DNA of 64,000 nucleotides from Hydractinia symbiolongicarpus (GCF_029227915.1 NC_079879.1:18352001-18416000); one strand, 5' to 3'. Shown: positions 1-26,900, counted from the first letter of the stretch. The notes: a model not told the origin generated them from the sequence alone. Translations and numbers: made by a program.

Positions 1-604
1 CATGCTCAACATTTTCTTACACATGTTCAGCATTTGCTTATATACGAACAACATTTATCAACATTTTATCAATAAAATAACTTTCATGTGATGAAGTTAA
101 GTATATGCATTTCATGTAATGAGTTTAAATTTTGTACAGTATCAATATGTTGTTGTCCGTCGTATAATGTGCGGGGACTTGGGTCCTGATAATGAGTAAC
201 CCAATGGTGAAGCGCTCACATGATAAACAAAACTGGCTGACCTAAACGATGAACAACAAAGAACGATTGCTCCTCTATAAGAAGAAATACTGAACCATCC
301 ATCGTTCACGGAATCCATTAAAAGAATTCTTTCACCGAATGCATCACCAAGACTTCCTTCAAGAACAAATGAAAAATCTTTTTCGACTCCCAATGAAGAA
401 TTCAGTGCTATATACAACAGGAGGAGAATATCTTCCACTTCTTCTTCCAGAAGCAGCACCACAACAACTACCACCAATAGCAATATCATACCCCCAGGTG
501 GTATTGGTCATTCTTCTGACAATTGTATTTCTCTTGATCCTCTACAACCAAGCAAAAGACCAATTTTCCAGAGAGGAAAATCTCACCACAGAAACCACAA
601 TAAA

Positions 605-859
605 AGAAGTCAAAGGGGTGTAGCAGCAGCAGCAGCAACATCCTCTTCGAAAAAAACAAAAAATTCAGTTTTGGTGTATCGAACTAAGGATGTTGTCCTC
701 TTACCTTCCTCCAGAGAGGAATATATTGTGAAGCACCCAAGGAAGGCCATGTTGATAAAAAATGGTTTTGTTAGGAGTGAGCTGGAAATTGATAAAAGTT
801 GGAGTGAAGAAGAAGTGATGAAATACTTTCGAGAAGTATTCAAAGATAATCTTGACTGA
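605..859 (+). pseudogene. Transposon accessory protein remnant (possible HECT-type companion ORF), C-terminal piece
   Basis: An open frame of about 80 codons reads KDVVLLPSSREEYIVKHPR, then a segment with GFV, ELEIDKSWSEEEV and YFREVF. From memory this resembles the conserved block (VVLLP...GF...D..WS...V...I...F) in HECT-domain-containing proteins that accompany integrase-core transposons in cnidarian and fish genomes. It is preceded by an alanine run at 620-640 and stops at 857-859. No HECT domain is visible. An upstream frame (339-623, with one hydrophobic segment) may belong to the same remnant but is in another frame. Family assignment is inference. Confidence 0.4.
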
Positions 860-2199
860 CTTGACTTGATTTGTCATACCTAAATGCCACAATTGACGTG
901 GTGATTTGTTATCCACTGTTGAAAGCGGGTGGAAAGCCCAGTCCCTTTCAAGCTCTTGCAAGGTCCAATTGATTTGCGGTAAATAAACAAAATGAAGCGC
1001 ATGCAAGTCACTTTCATCTAACAGATCCAACAATTGCTCATTTTTAAGAAAGTAAAAAATATTTTAATACCGTTGAACGACATTTCTTTTCACTTCACCC
1101 CAAAAGCGTTTAATACGTTGGTTGTGCACTGATTTACCGCATATCATACTGCCTCGATTAATACCTCTTTCGTTAAACATAAATCTGGCTACTTCAACAT
1201 TTTCTGTTCCAAAATCAGCTCTCACACGCGACGGGATGCTGTTCCCGCCAACAGCAATTTCAAATAATTCAAACACAGTTGAAGACCTATTGTTATTGCT
1301 ACACTTCAAGTACGTGATTAAGCGACTGTACCCATCGATAGCGCCATGTATTACGAAAGCCATCGTATAATCTTGTGGTTTCCGTCTATGTGCCTAAGAG
1401 AAATGAATACATCAACCGTAAAGCAGCAGCATTTCATTTTATGAAAATGGTCATTGCTAAAACTTTTACTTACCAAAGAGAATTTGGTGCTTTCACGTGA
1501 TACACTCTTCTTACAATACTGAGTGTTTTTAGCAATGCTTGGCTGACCGGATTGACTTCGTTTATTGCTTCTCTGATCCTTTGTCGTTGTACATATATAC
1601 CTCTTGATTGACATGCTCCAGTAATGTAGGTTTAGCCAGCGTTGGGAAGAAAATTTAATACCTCTTGCACAACTTCACATAGATCTGCGTGGCTTATTTT
1701 TGAGTAATACTCTCGTGGACCACTGTTCTCGGGTGTATGAACCGAACTGAATTCTCCTTCTTCTTAACGTTTTGGTTGATACACCAATACATTTTGCCAC
1801 ATCATTCCAATTTCGATAAATATCAAATAAATCTTCCACATCAGATTGTACAACGTCCTTCCTAGGCCTTCCTCAACAACTTTCAGTTGAATTAGTTGGG
1901 AAAATATTTTGCTGGATTTCTGAAGTAACGTTTTCTTCGAGAATCCTTTCAAATCTTTGTTTTAAAGAATGGATTTCTTCCACTATTATATCTAATAAAC
2001 TGACAATTCCATCGAAGTTTTCACATCCTGCGTCTATTATTCTTCGATTAAATATTATCAGAAATTGCAAACAATCCTCTAATGTCCTACACAAAAATTT
2101 ACAAATATTGATGTTCATTGCAAATACTCGTCTTCTTGCTTGTGAGATTAAAGAAGGCAACTCGTTTAAGGAATTCTCAATGGTTACATTGTCAGCCAT
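860..2199 (-). pseudogene. DDE integrase-core transposase, broken by stops and frameshifts
   Basis: The reading starts at 2199 (MADNVTIENSLNELPSLIS). It covers a helical N-terminal region, then a DNA-binding stretch around GRPRKD and VAKCIGVSTKTLRRRR, then a catalytic core with [29 protein letters not shown] and RIKRFWGEV, which supplies candidate Asp, Asp and Glu residues. A GT-AG intron fits at 1394-1473. Breaks seen: in-frame TGA at about 1873-1875 just before GRPRKD; frameshift near 1722; TAA after LPNAG near 1634; frameshift near 1370 between GNHKIIRW and FVIHG; TAA near 1064. The C-terminal part (LHALHFVYLPQIN, HPLSTVDNKSPRQLW) ends near 880. With several independent lesions it cannot make an intact enzyme. 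Confidence 0.75.
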
Positions 2200-2269
2200 C
2201 TTTTAGGATGATTTCCCGCCTTTTCATGACTCGTTCACGCACTTGCACGCGCATTTACTTTGCGCATTT

Positions 2270-2525
2270 AACACACATGCAAAAAGTTTGATATATAAAT
2301 AAAAAAGTTTGTAATATATATCAAATCTAAACATACATATTATGTGTTGTTGAATTATACACAAAAAGTTAGCAATATATAAATGAAAATTGATATAAAA
2401 AATAAAAGTTGACGTTTATACATAATGCTTGATCATATAAACACAAAAGTTGACCTATTTACAAGAAAGTTGGCTTTGTATACACGAAGCTTGACCATAT
2501 AAATATAAATGTAGACTTTCGTCCA
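2270..2525. repeat. AT-rich subterminal repeat tract (AAAGTTGAC words)
   Basis: Degenerate copies of AAAAGTTGAC, AAAGTTTG and GCTTGACCATATAAA alternate with ATATAAA spacers at roughly 20-30 bp spacing. Related words occur in the opposite orientation at 1-75. The tract looks like the end of the neighbouring transposon rather than a plain AT microsatellite. Confidence 0.5.
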
Positions 2526-2539
2526 CTTTGGCAGAGGAT

Positions 2540-3806
2540 AAATATAAGCTCTAAGTAGTGTTTTTCTTCAGCAAATTTGCAATCCTTCAAAACGATTAAA
2601 TTGCTTGAGTTTGATGTACATGCGATCACATTCGTAACATTTTAATGTTTTGAATTCACAAGCCTACCACCATCTTCACTCACTCTGCCATTTCAAAATA
2701 AATCGAGTGAACGATAGCTTCAGCCTATGTTATAGACCCAACGTTACCTATGTGAACGTAGGCTAGTGAACGGTTTCCCGTCTAAATCAATACAGCCCTG
2801 GGGACAAGGTTGGTAATCACAATTTTATTTTTCGATATTTGTATGTTTTCAGTGTTCAAACACGTGTATAACATAACAAATGTTTTGTGATTGATAAAAA
2901 CTCCTGCTGGAATATATTTCGAACAATAATTGTTTTATGATTGTTCTATTATGAGATTGACAACTGTCAAATGTTTTTATTAATTGTATTCTTTTTCATA
3001 GCAACATGCCGTAATCTGTAATCTGCTATGATACATACTGAGTGTCAATATTTATCTATTAGACAGCTATATGCTTAATTTTTAGGTCCCATACATTTCA
3101 GAGGCTTTGATATTGGCCATTACTCGAAACTACCTCGAAAAATCTCTATGAAACCTTATAATTGGGGAAATTATAATAACTCCTGTTAGAATTACCCTTT
3201 GAACTTAAAACTTGCAACACAACTTTGTTTCATCAGGAAGAATCATAATCAGCATAATACGGACACTTGATTAATCCGTTTTTTCGATGTTGTCGGGTTA
3301 TACCCAGAAAATCGGAGAAAACCCGATTTTCGGGCAATAATGCGATCCATCTAAAAACCGGAAGATATATTAAATAACTTTTATTTAGCTTTCAGAAACT
3401 TCAAGCAGAATGTAAAAATTCCCTCTAGAATGAAAGTAATTACATTTTAAGCAGATAGTGGCATTTTTACCAAATTTCAAGCTTCTGATTACGTCACAAA
3501 AATGTGCTAACGTAAGCAAAAATTTATTGCTGCCATTTTGTTCCTTTTATGACGTACTATAAGTGTGCCATGTTTGATTCAATTTGAACAATCCTTTGAA
3601 AAGTTATCGAGAAAATTAAGAGGCCTGGGGCGAGCAAACGCAAGTCATTTTTATGTCAATGTTAATCAATTCACCTTTATAATACCCATGCATTGATAAA
3701 GTTTGAATGCATATCCCTTAACAGGTCTAAAATTACTGATGACAGAAAATATCAAAATTTGCTATTACTTAAATATAATTTATCATAATTTATGCTGCAT
3801 AATTAA
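2540..3806. other. Non-coding stretch, nothing recognised
   Basis: No conserved coding frame, RNA gene or clear inverted repeat was recognised. In particular no POLR1A exon is visible: the polymerase active-site motif NADFDGDEMN, expected just upstream of the first exon seen at 4670, is not encoded here on either strand as far as I can read. Confidence 0.5.
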
Positions 3807-4256
3807 GGGGCTATTTCTTTCATACCTGAGATTCAAATCTGTATGCTCCAACTGCTCCGGTGACCAAAGAAACAACACAGAACCGAATCCAAGTGCTCCA
3901 ACATTTTTATGTGGTTTAAAAATATAGCTTATATTTTTGCATAATTTTTGCATAATTAAGAAACCACGGCTCATTTCTAAACAAATATGGCTGTTTCAAG
4001 TATTCAAAATGGTTTTTCACTGCAAGAGTTTCACTAGCGAAAAAATGTGCGCCAAAGAAATGGGTTTTCGGAGCAAGAAGGCTTTGACCGTAGTAAGTCA
4101 AATTATTAGTTCTGAGTGCTCTAAATGCTCCAAGTGAACTGCTTCTCGAGGAGTTCATCCAGATTCGATTCTGAATGCCCCAAATTACCAAAGAAATGAT
4201 AGTTGGAGCACTTGGAGCATTCAGAACCGATTCTTGTGTGCGAAAGAAATAGCCCC
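3807..4256. mobile_element. 450-bp MITE with GGGGCTATTTCTTTC terminal inverted repeats
   Basis: The left end reads GGGGCTATTTCTTTCATAC and the right end CGAAAGAAATAGCCCC, an inverted pair. Inner sequence is also partly inverted: CTCCAACTGCTCC near 3846 against GGAGCACTTGGAGCA near 4205. The flanks give a TAA direct duplication. A TWA duplication and G-rich termini fit a PIF/Harbinger-type non-autonomous element. No transposase is inside. It probably lies in a POLR1A intron. Confidence 0.7.
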
Positions 4257-4669
4257 TAAATCTGAAATTCTTTAAATGTGAATATCTTGAGAACGAAAAG
4301 AGCTTTTTAAAAAATTTAAAAAGACTTGATAACCAACTTTCTAAGCTCTATAATACAAGCCCAACATCATTTTATACCTTGGGATCTCTTTAAGTCTTTA
4401 AATTTTGTTTTTTTAAATAGGCAAGTCTTTCATGCAAGTCTAGATTTTTCCACCTCGTGTTTCTTCCTTTTGTTTTAAAGAACAAATACTGCAGAACACT
4501 TCCTTTACAGCAGGTCTGGAATGACCAATAACAGCAGGTTATTAAACAGTCAATCTTACTCTGAAGAAAATGTATCTCTACTTCTTTTAGACTATTTATG
4601 ATTTAACCATGTATGATGACTCTATTTTGTCAAAGTTTTTTCGTATTACTTATTTTTAATTCTCTTTAG
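4257..4669. other. Non-coding, presumed POLR1A intron
   Basis: AT-rich sequence ending in the pyrimidine tract and AG acceptor (4668-4669) of the first visible POLR1A exon. No other feature seen. Confidence 0.5.
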
Positions 4670-19528
<14,859 letters not shown>

Positions 19529-20096
19529 TGAGAATTTTTTAATAAAATAAGATGGAGATATTTTGTATTTGTCAATTGCGTCACTCTTAATACAATTCGA
19601 CAGTCTTTGTATATAACCGTCTCTAGTTCAAGTGAAAGTGGACTTTACTTTCAGAATGACATTTTCAGTCATCATGTTTCTTGTCCTTGTCTTGCTTCCG
19701 TGAGAGGAACGTAAAAATGTGTAAAATCAGTGGATGATTGTCTTCAACTATCTTGTTGGAAAGAAAAACTTAATTATACCTCAAAAAAATTCAAAATTTT
19801 TTGAAAAATTGTAAAAACTAGGGAGTTAGTTGAGTTTGTTTAGAAGCCTTGTAACTAAGAGACTGTCTTTAGAAGGCCGCGCCTTTTTATTGTGTTTACA
19901 AGGATACCGTAAAATGCCGAAATCAAGCGCAGCGCTTATCAGTGGTTATAGCAAGATTTTGATGCGCTTATCCACGGGTGCGCTTATAAACGAGTATAAA
20001 AATAGTGCAAGAAAAAAAATTTTGAACAATTTTTTTTTGATGATGTACATTCTTTTTTGTGTATCATTTTGTACATCTTATATTCCTTAATCTTTA

Positions 20097-20385
20097 TCAG
20101 TTGTCGAATCGTCAGAAGAAATATCAGAACGAACATCACTTTGTTCGTACTCAACAAAAAACTTTAGGACATGTGCCAGAAGCTTTGGCCAAGATTTTGT
20201 ATCCAATGATGAATGAGTGGCGAATTTTATGGATGAAAGCAGTCATTACTAGTGAAAAACGTCGTGCTCGTGAAGGCACCTGGAGGAGGGATTGAACTTT
20301 CATCCACATATTTTATATATGCTGTAAAATTTCATAAAAACTATATTCGTAACAAAATTAAAAAAACAGAAAATCCCGCATTTTA
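20097..20385 (+). pseudogene. HIRAN-like domain protein fragment, frameshifted
   Basis: After an AG at 20099-20100 the frame reads QKKYQNEHHFVRTQQKTLGH, then VPEALAKILYPMM and AREGTW, and stops at 20295. The frame shifted by one continues APGGGIELSSTYFIYA and ends near 20385. Together they resemble the GHVP...LA..L.P.M......GGGIE.P..Y block of a HIRAN-like uncharacterised protein that, from memory, occurs in many copies in cnidarian genomes. The frameshift at the EGTW/PGGG junction marks it as broken. It has the same orientation as POLR1A and lies downstream of that gene's poly(A) signal, so it is separate. Confidence 0.45.
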
Positions 20386-20389
20386 AGTG

Positions 20390-22430
20390 AAACAAGAAGC
20401 CCTGTGGCGTAAAGATTTCCGCCATTAGCAATAATCTGAAAAAGTACGGAACTTTAAAGAGGACTGAGTAATATGGGGGAACAAAATCATTGAATATTCT
20501 AAAATTTTAAATTTTAATTTTTGATTATTATTGTAACTGTAAATCATAGCTAACTTAACTTACATAAACTTCATTTCTTTATAAAAACAATTTAAAAAAA
20601 ATAATAAACCTGAAAATTGATGAACAATAAAAACAAAATAGGAATAACGACAAGGCTGAAAATTTATCTATTATATTTTCTCTTTTTCTCTGAAAAACAA
20701 CTTGGAAAATATCTTTAAAGGTAGCAGCAATTTTTTTTTTACATAATCAGTTACGAAAGGTTATTTTCATCAGACTACATATTCTTATTTTTTCTTTTGC
20801 AACACACTTGTCATGATTTTATAGCTATAATACATTATCTTTCACCAAAAATATTCAGTCTCAACAATTCCTCTTTAAATTAAAAATCGTGAATAATTAA
20901 TTAGTTCTGCTGAATATAGCTTTAGTCTACGTGCTTGCAAAATTGTACAGAAGGAAATGACGTAATTATTAAAGGGAAACGTTAATAACATCAAAGATGG
21001 CGCATTATAAGACGATCTTCATTATGCTACACTGAACGAGCATTATCTTTCGATAGCATATAAAATTTAAAATAAAGTATTGTTCATTGGATAATAAAAC
21101 AATTTGTTGCACTGTTAGGATTCTTATTGGCTTAAAAGTCATTTTAGCCTCGCTCTCAGAAAAAAATTGTCAAAACGTCCAGGCTAGCCGCGCTGTCTCC
21201 ATCTATCTCTCTATCTCCTCAGCCGATTTTAAAGATTCCGCCTTCGCTGGCGGATACCAAAAGATATAGGAAGCCGGCTTTAACAATTTCCGCCACACTC
21301 ATAAGGTCTTGTGAGGTTTCCGTTTTTCCTAGGTCCGTCTGTTGGAGATACAGAAGTGGGTACGCAGGTTCCTCGTGCTTGCTTTTGTTGCTTTTAACAT
21401 GGTCATTCAAACCGCGATTTTAAGGAAAAAAGTGTGCGCATGCGCCAAAATTTTAGACTAGCAACTGATTGCAAATGAAAAAAAATTGTACAGCTATATA
21501 TATGTTAAACGAAAAAGCTAACAATTTACACATTTTTAGACATTTCAGCCTAGACCAATCCCTAATCGTGAGATTTTTTACCACGAAAGTCAATCTGAAT
21601 TATATAAAAATACTTTACAAATTAGGCTATTACAAGTATTTTTTTATTTCAATTCATAATCTGTATTTAACAAATATATTCTTATTTCAAACGCATCCAA
21701 CAAAAAGTGGTAATTGAGTAAATCAGCCAGCTCTTCTGTTTCATCATTGTTCCATCTTTTTTTTAACCGCTTCTGTCAACAAATCTTCACATGCAAATCA
21801 CGTTTGAATGACGCTTGAAATTGTGAATTGTTGGGTAAAAATTAGTTCAATGAAATCGTGGCAACATGTTTTGTATCATAGAACAATTTGGGACTGGTTC
21901 CCTAAAATGTGAAAAAACAGAAAGTACAATAAAAGCTACCCGAATCACCAAGAACCACCCAAAATCACAAAGACGCATGCGTGTCCGATCGTTTTCAATC
22001 TTTTATAATTCAAAAATTTAACGGACCAGCCATCAACGTTCAATGGACCCAGGGTACCAACCTCGTACAGCCGACTTCCCCAAAAACGAAAAGTTTCTTT
22101 TTCAAGTCTCAATTATAAAATGTAATTTTTTGTACGAAAAAGTTTCATAATTCCCAACTTCTTACTAAATATAAGGTCTTCTACCTAACAGGAGTCTTTC
22201 CCTTTAAAGTTTATGGAATACACGTTCGATATCGGTTTGAGACAAAAAATTTAAAGAACGCCTACTCTGCGAAAACGAAATCACATTCGAAAAGTACTAT
22301 CCAACTGCAGAGCTAGTGCGGTATCAAAGTTGAAAACTAAGTCTATTCTCGCAACAAACCTGACTCAACTCAATCGTCATCAACTGCTAATTCTGATATC
22401 AATCAGATGATCCATCATCAAAAAAGCAAA
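20390..22430. other. Intergenic spacer between POLR1A and the channel cluster
   Basis: AT-rich, no supported gene. It contains one copy of dispersed repeat R2 at 21145-21258. The many short open frames lack conserved motifs or splice context. Confidence 0.5.
21145..21258. repeat. Dispersed repeat R2, copy 1
   Basis: Contains GCCTCGCTCTCAGA, AAAACGTCCAGGCT, a CTATCTCTCTATCTC tract, GCGCTGTCTC-like sequence and CGATTTTAAAGATTCCGCC followed by CGCTGGCGGA. The same ordered blocks recur at 23421-23572 and, shorter, at 27716-27793. Confidence 0.75.
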
Positions 22431-22434
22431 GAAA

Positions 22435-22670
22435 TCAAGAAATGCAAATTCTGTGCCCAGCAAACGGCAAAATATGCAATACCTGTAAAAGTAAAGGACA
22501 CTTTTCTAAATAATGTCGAAAATCTAATCAAACTTATCTCAACGTAATAATAAACCAAAGAGATAATCGATCTCTCAACCAATAATACAATGGTTACGTA
22601 TAAAATAGACACTGGTGCTTGTGTAAACGTTCTATCGATCTCTGTCTTTCAACGTCTCAGCAAAAAAGCA
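22435..22670 (+). pseudogene. Retroelement relic: gag zinc knuckle and aspartic protease fragment
   Basis: One frame gives a zinc-knuckle-like CNTCKSKGHFSK followed by an in-frame stop, then C (CX2CX4HX4C spacing). About 100 bp later another stretch reads KIDTGACVNVLS, matching the retropepsin active-site pattern D(T/S)GA. Stops interrupt the region, and no reverse transcriptase or LTR is visible. It is most likely a decayed Ty3/Gypsy-type fragment. Confidence 0.5.
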
Positions 22671-23420
22671 ATGAGTGTGACATCCTACTCATATATTTTA
22701 TATACATACCACACGAAAACCTGCTTGAAAAGTATCACTCTGAAATTATTCTTGAATTAATGTTGCATAGTCCTATTTTTATCTTTAATATATTATAAAA
22801 AACATTTACACCTGTGAAAAACATGTCAATTTCCTATGTGCTCATGCAAGTTTTTGAAATTTGATATCTTAAGAACTGCCCTAGATTTTTATATGCTTTT
22901 CGTTAAAGTTATGTGCAGGACTTTTGGGGTATGAGAGGCTTTATGTCGTACAGTTTTCCACTATGATGAAAGGCTCGTTGATAAACAAAGTAAAGTTGAC
23001 ATAAATTCTGTGTGCAAACAGTGGTGTTACCTGCACTTTTTACGGTATATGCAGCTTATTAGCACTCACATCACATAATTCTCTGGTTTCTGAAAGCTAT
23101 GGCATGTCCACTTCTTAAGCTTGCTAAATTTAGTAATGTTTCAGAATTTGGGTATCAAAATATAATCTTACCGAAGCAGTCGACGACAATTTCTGCACAT
23201 TAACAACAGAAGTACGATAGGTGTCTTTTATATATATATATATATTTATGTATTTATATCGTATTCACAGTATCAAATATATAGCTAGTTTAGCAATAAA
23301 TCAATTTAATCAGCAAACTGCTTTTCACCAGCATGAAACTTTCTGGCTACCTAAATAAATTCCCTGGGTGGGAGGGAATTACCCTTTGTATATGTATTTC
23401 TATTAGTTTAAAACGCAATA

Positions 23421-23572
23421 TAGCCTCGTTCTCAGAACTAAATGTGTCAAAACGAGAATTTAGGCTTTAGCCTAGATAAGTTTTAGGCGTCCAGGCTCTG
23501 GGCTGTCTCTATCTATCTATCTCTCTATCTTCCCAGGCGATTTTAAAGATTCCGCCCTCGCCGGCGGAAATC
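23421..23572. repeat. Dispersed repeat R2, copy 2
   Basis: Same ordered blocks as at 21145-21258, with an extra block AATTTAGGCTTTAGCCTAG and a longer CTAT tract, ending CGATTTTAAAGATTCCGCCC and CGCCGGCGGA. It lies about 350 bp upstream of the first channel gene. Confidence 0.75.
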
Positions 23573-23923
23573 AACAAACATTTTAGTTTATATCTCTTTT
23601 TCCTTACGCGCATATGTGAGGTTGCGCTTATAAACAGGAATAAAATATTGGTAAGGATTGCGCTTGATTTCAGCATTTTACTATACAATTTTTTAGAATT
23701 TTAAAGATTCAGGATTGGCTAATAAAACCTAATTGTTAATTTTTTCTTCTATTTTATCATTTTACTATAATAACAAAAAAACATTGATAATATCAAAATT
23801 ACATTCTTTATGAAATGAACATCTGCGTGCAAAACATGGTTAGGAAACAAAAGTGGAGAAAAAAAAATGTTGATTAATATTTTTTTGTATAAATCGTATA
23901 TATAATGTCTTCCAACTGCATAG

Positions 23924-26900
23924 ATGATTTTTCAACAGTTAAAAATGGCTTCTCTCTTGAGTTCTGCCATATTATTTTTGTTCACTCTCCAAGTTTGGGA
24001 GTGCAACGCTAATCATACAATAGTCTGGTGGGAAGTAAAGCCATATGCGTACACGGAGAAGGGCGAGATAAAGGGGATGTTTCCAGATATACTTAGTAAC
24101 TTTTATAAATACTGCGGAAATAATATCATCTTCGCCGTTAACGATGTAAACAATCACCGAAACAATTATTCAAGGTTCCTGGATAATGTGAAGTTTAATC
24201 TCTCACATATCAACTCAAGTGATATGTTAATTTTTCCGATTTTAAAATCCAATGTTCAGCTGCAGCAAAAGAGATACATTGCCAAAACACTTTTCCACGC
24301 ACCGGGGGTTTGCGTAGTAATGAGAAAACAATCGATCTCCATTCACAAAAAGTTGGTGGATGGCATAGTTAAAACTTTTCCCATGTTTATTGCTGGAGGT
24401 TGCATCACAATGTCAATTGGTATCTTTGTTTGGCTGCTTGTAAGTATTACCAATCTTGAGCCCAGGATTTTTTAATTCAATGGGCTTATTCCCGCATTCG
24501 AGCAAAGAATTGCGTAATTGCGCGAAATTTAATACAGAAATAAACCCAAAACTTTTTCTTCAAGAAACAAAACTTTCGCGAGAAGGCGTTTTAAACGGCA
24601 AAGTCTAACCGCCATTTATGTGGCGAGCCTCTTGTAGTTTATATGTGAAGCATATATATTTTTCCCTTTTAAACTTTGAATTTAAATAACTTTGATATGT
24701 TTATATGACGTGATGTCTTTATTTAGGAAAAACATTTTAACGCAGAATTTCAACGCAAGTTTCCAACGGGAATGTGGGATGGATTCTGGTGGGCAACAGT
24801 TACTATGACGACGTTAGGGTTAGTTCTCATATAAATGTTTAGGGTCTGTTCGGAAATTAAAAAAACTTGTTTATTGTACGTAATTCTATTTTCTACAGTT
24901 CAGTGGACTGTCGCCTTAAATAGTCATCAAAGTTTTTATTAGACCTTAAATAATTAACTACAATTAGCTCTGCTATCTAACGCGAATTAACGCTAGAAGG
25001 AAACCAAGCCTTAGCATTTGGAAATGACTTTTGTATCGTATATTGTCGTGTCTACATTGTTTTGGAGTTACCTAAAGTTTCCTTGTCAGGATATACATTT
25101 CAGTATAGAATTATACTGCTATTAACATGTGCCCTGTGTAAAAACTATATATTTCTACATAAAACCTATAAGAATATCCAGCTAAATACGACAAAATAAC
25201 GGAAATCTTCATGCATCTATACTTTTTATTCAGTTACGGTGATATGGTTCCGCGTGGTTTTATAAGCCGAAATTTGACCGTTTTTCTACTGTTTTTTGGA
25301 ATGGTCTTCATTGCTATTGTGACAGCTACCATTACCGATTCTCTCTCCGAATTTGATAATGCTAGTATCGTTAAGAAACAGGTACGTTTTCAATACATGT
25401 TTTAGTACTAATTGAAAATTTGAAAACAGGCTTGGATAAGCTTAGCAAACTTTCATTTACTGGCTCAATATTATGTTTACGATATGTTAAAATGTCAGTT
25501 AAACATAGGAGTATAGAATGAACCGAGCCTCAACATTATACTCAGCATATGCTTATTTTTTACGTAAATCTGAGCCTGAATGTGCTTGTAAGCTTTATTT
25601 GTCATTCATGGACTTGACCTACAGTACCCTCATTTACAAAATCATAGTCACAGTCATAGTCCTGTGACTATGGTTAGACTGAATTGATATTTGAAATTGA
25701 CTATTTCTGGTGAGCCATTCGAAATTAAATGTTGTCTTTGGTTAAAATATGAAATTTGCGTAGCGTGTAGAACAAGGAAATCCTAAGTAGCTATTTTTAT
25801 GTTTATAAATCCCTTTTTGTTTGTCTTTTTCTTTTCCTCTTTTTATGTAGTAAACTTTAAACACTTTTGCGTTAATCGTTCATTTATTATGGCCTTTTTT
25901 GTTGTTCCTTGATAGTAATGGGTCAGGTCAGAGTATAGAAAAATTTAGCCATAAAAAATACTTTTAATATTCTTAAAATAAATTTAAAGAAAAGTCACAA
26001 AAGAGGGAAAGCCTCCACTTTCTCGAATTAATTCATAATAATTTTTATTCATAATAAATTTCAAACATATTTCAGGTGGCCGTTCTAAGACACTCAGCAG
26101 AATACAGAATTGCAGAACAACACGACGCATATCCTATAGGTGAGTACCATATCTTACTATCGAAAAGAAGCACATGGATTATGTTGAGACGGCTCGGTTT
26201 CGTCTGTTGATGTTCCCCTGTTGTTTCCAATAGCGGGGAAAAGATTTTTATTGTGAATTCCGTACAAATAGAAATAAAGAAATTGATCAAATTTTAATTG
26301 CTAAAGTCATTCAGATGTTTACGCTGTTTTCCACTTCAAGAAAATTTTTTGCGAAACGGACAGGAACAGAATACTTCTAAAAGCTGATCTCCACTTGTTA
26401 AAGTAATTTCCAGATAAAAAAATCTTCTTGAGATATTTTCCACGAAAAATTTTAATCTCATAATAAAAATTTTAATCTCAAATCTAAATATGGCGGCAAA
26501 GTTAAAATGTATGTAATGTAAATAAATATGTTCGCTCCAAATAGACAATTATGATCTTATCGCTTATCTTACGAAAGAGACTTGCTCAACGAGAAAAAAG
26601 TAGAAGGTGTTTTTGGATAAGAAGACTCTTTGCAGAACGGAAAACTGAAGAAAAATCTTATTTGTTGATTAGAGACTTGAGGTTTTTTGACAGCAAGTGC
26701 CAGCAGCAGCTATTGTCTTTGTTGATATAAAAATCTTTCTAGCTACATTGATGTTAGCTGTGAAGAAGCAAGAAAAGCATCCTCTCTGTCTCTGTTATTT
26801 ATTTCTTCTCCATCAGCAAAGTAGTTTATTTCAGCCGCCATCTTGAATGCAATGCTTTTTACAATTTCCTGCAATGTTTATACATGTGGTGTATTACTCT

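Larger units (their letters stand above)
1..2535. mobile_element. Decayed DDE-integrase DNA transposon, left part cut by window edge
   Basis: The segment holds two convergent broken coding regions, an accessory ORF on + and an integrase pseudogene on -. Both ends are AT-rich with short repeated motifs. On the right (about 2270-2520) the word AAAGTTGAC or a variant recurs about every 20-30 bp beside ATATAAA. On the left (1-75) the complementary words (TCAACATTTT, TCAGCATTT) recur, so the repeats are inverted at the two ends, as subterminal transposase-binding repeats often are. The exact left terminus may lie upstream of base 1. If the POLR1A 5' exons lie upstream, the element sits inside a POLR1A intron. 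Element limits are inference. Confidence 0.55.
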
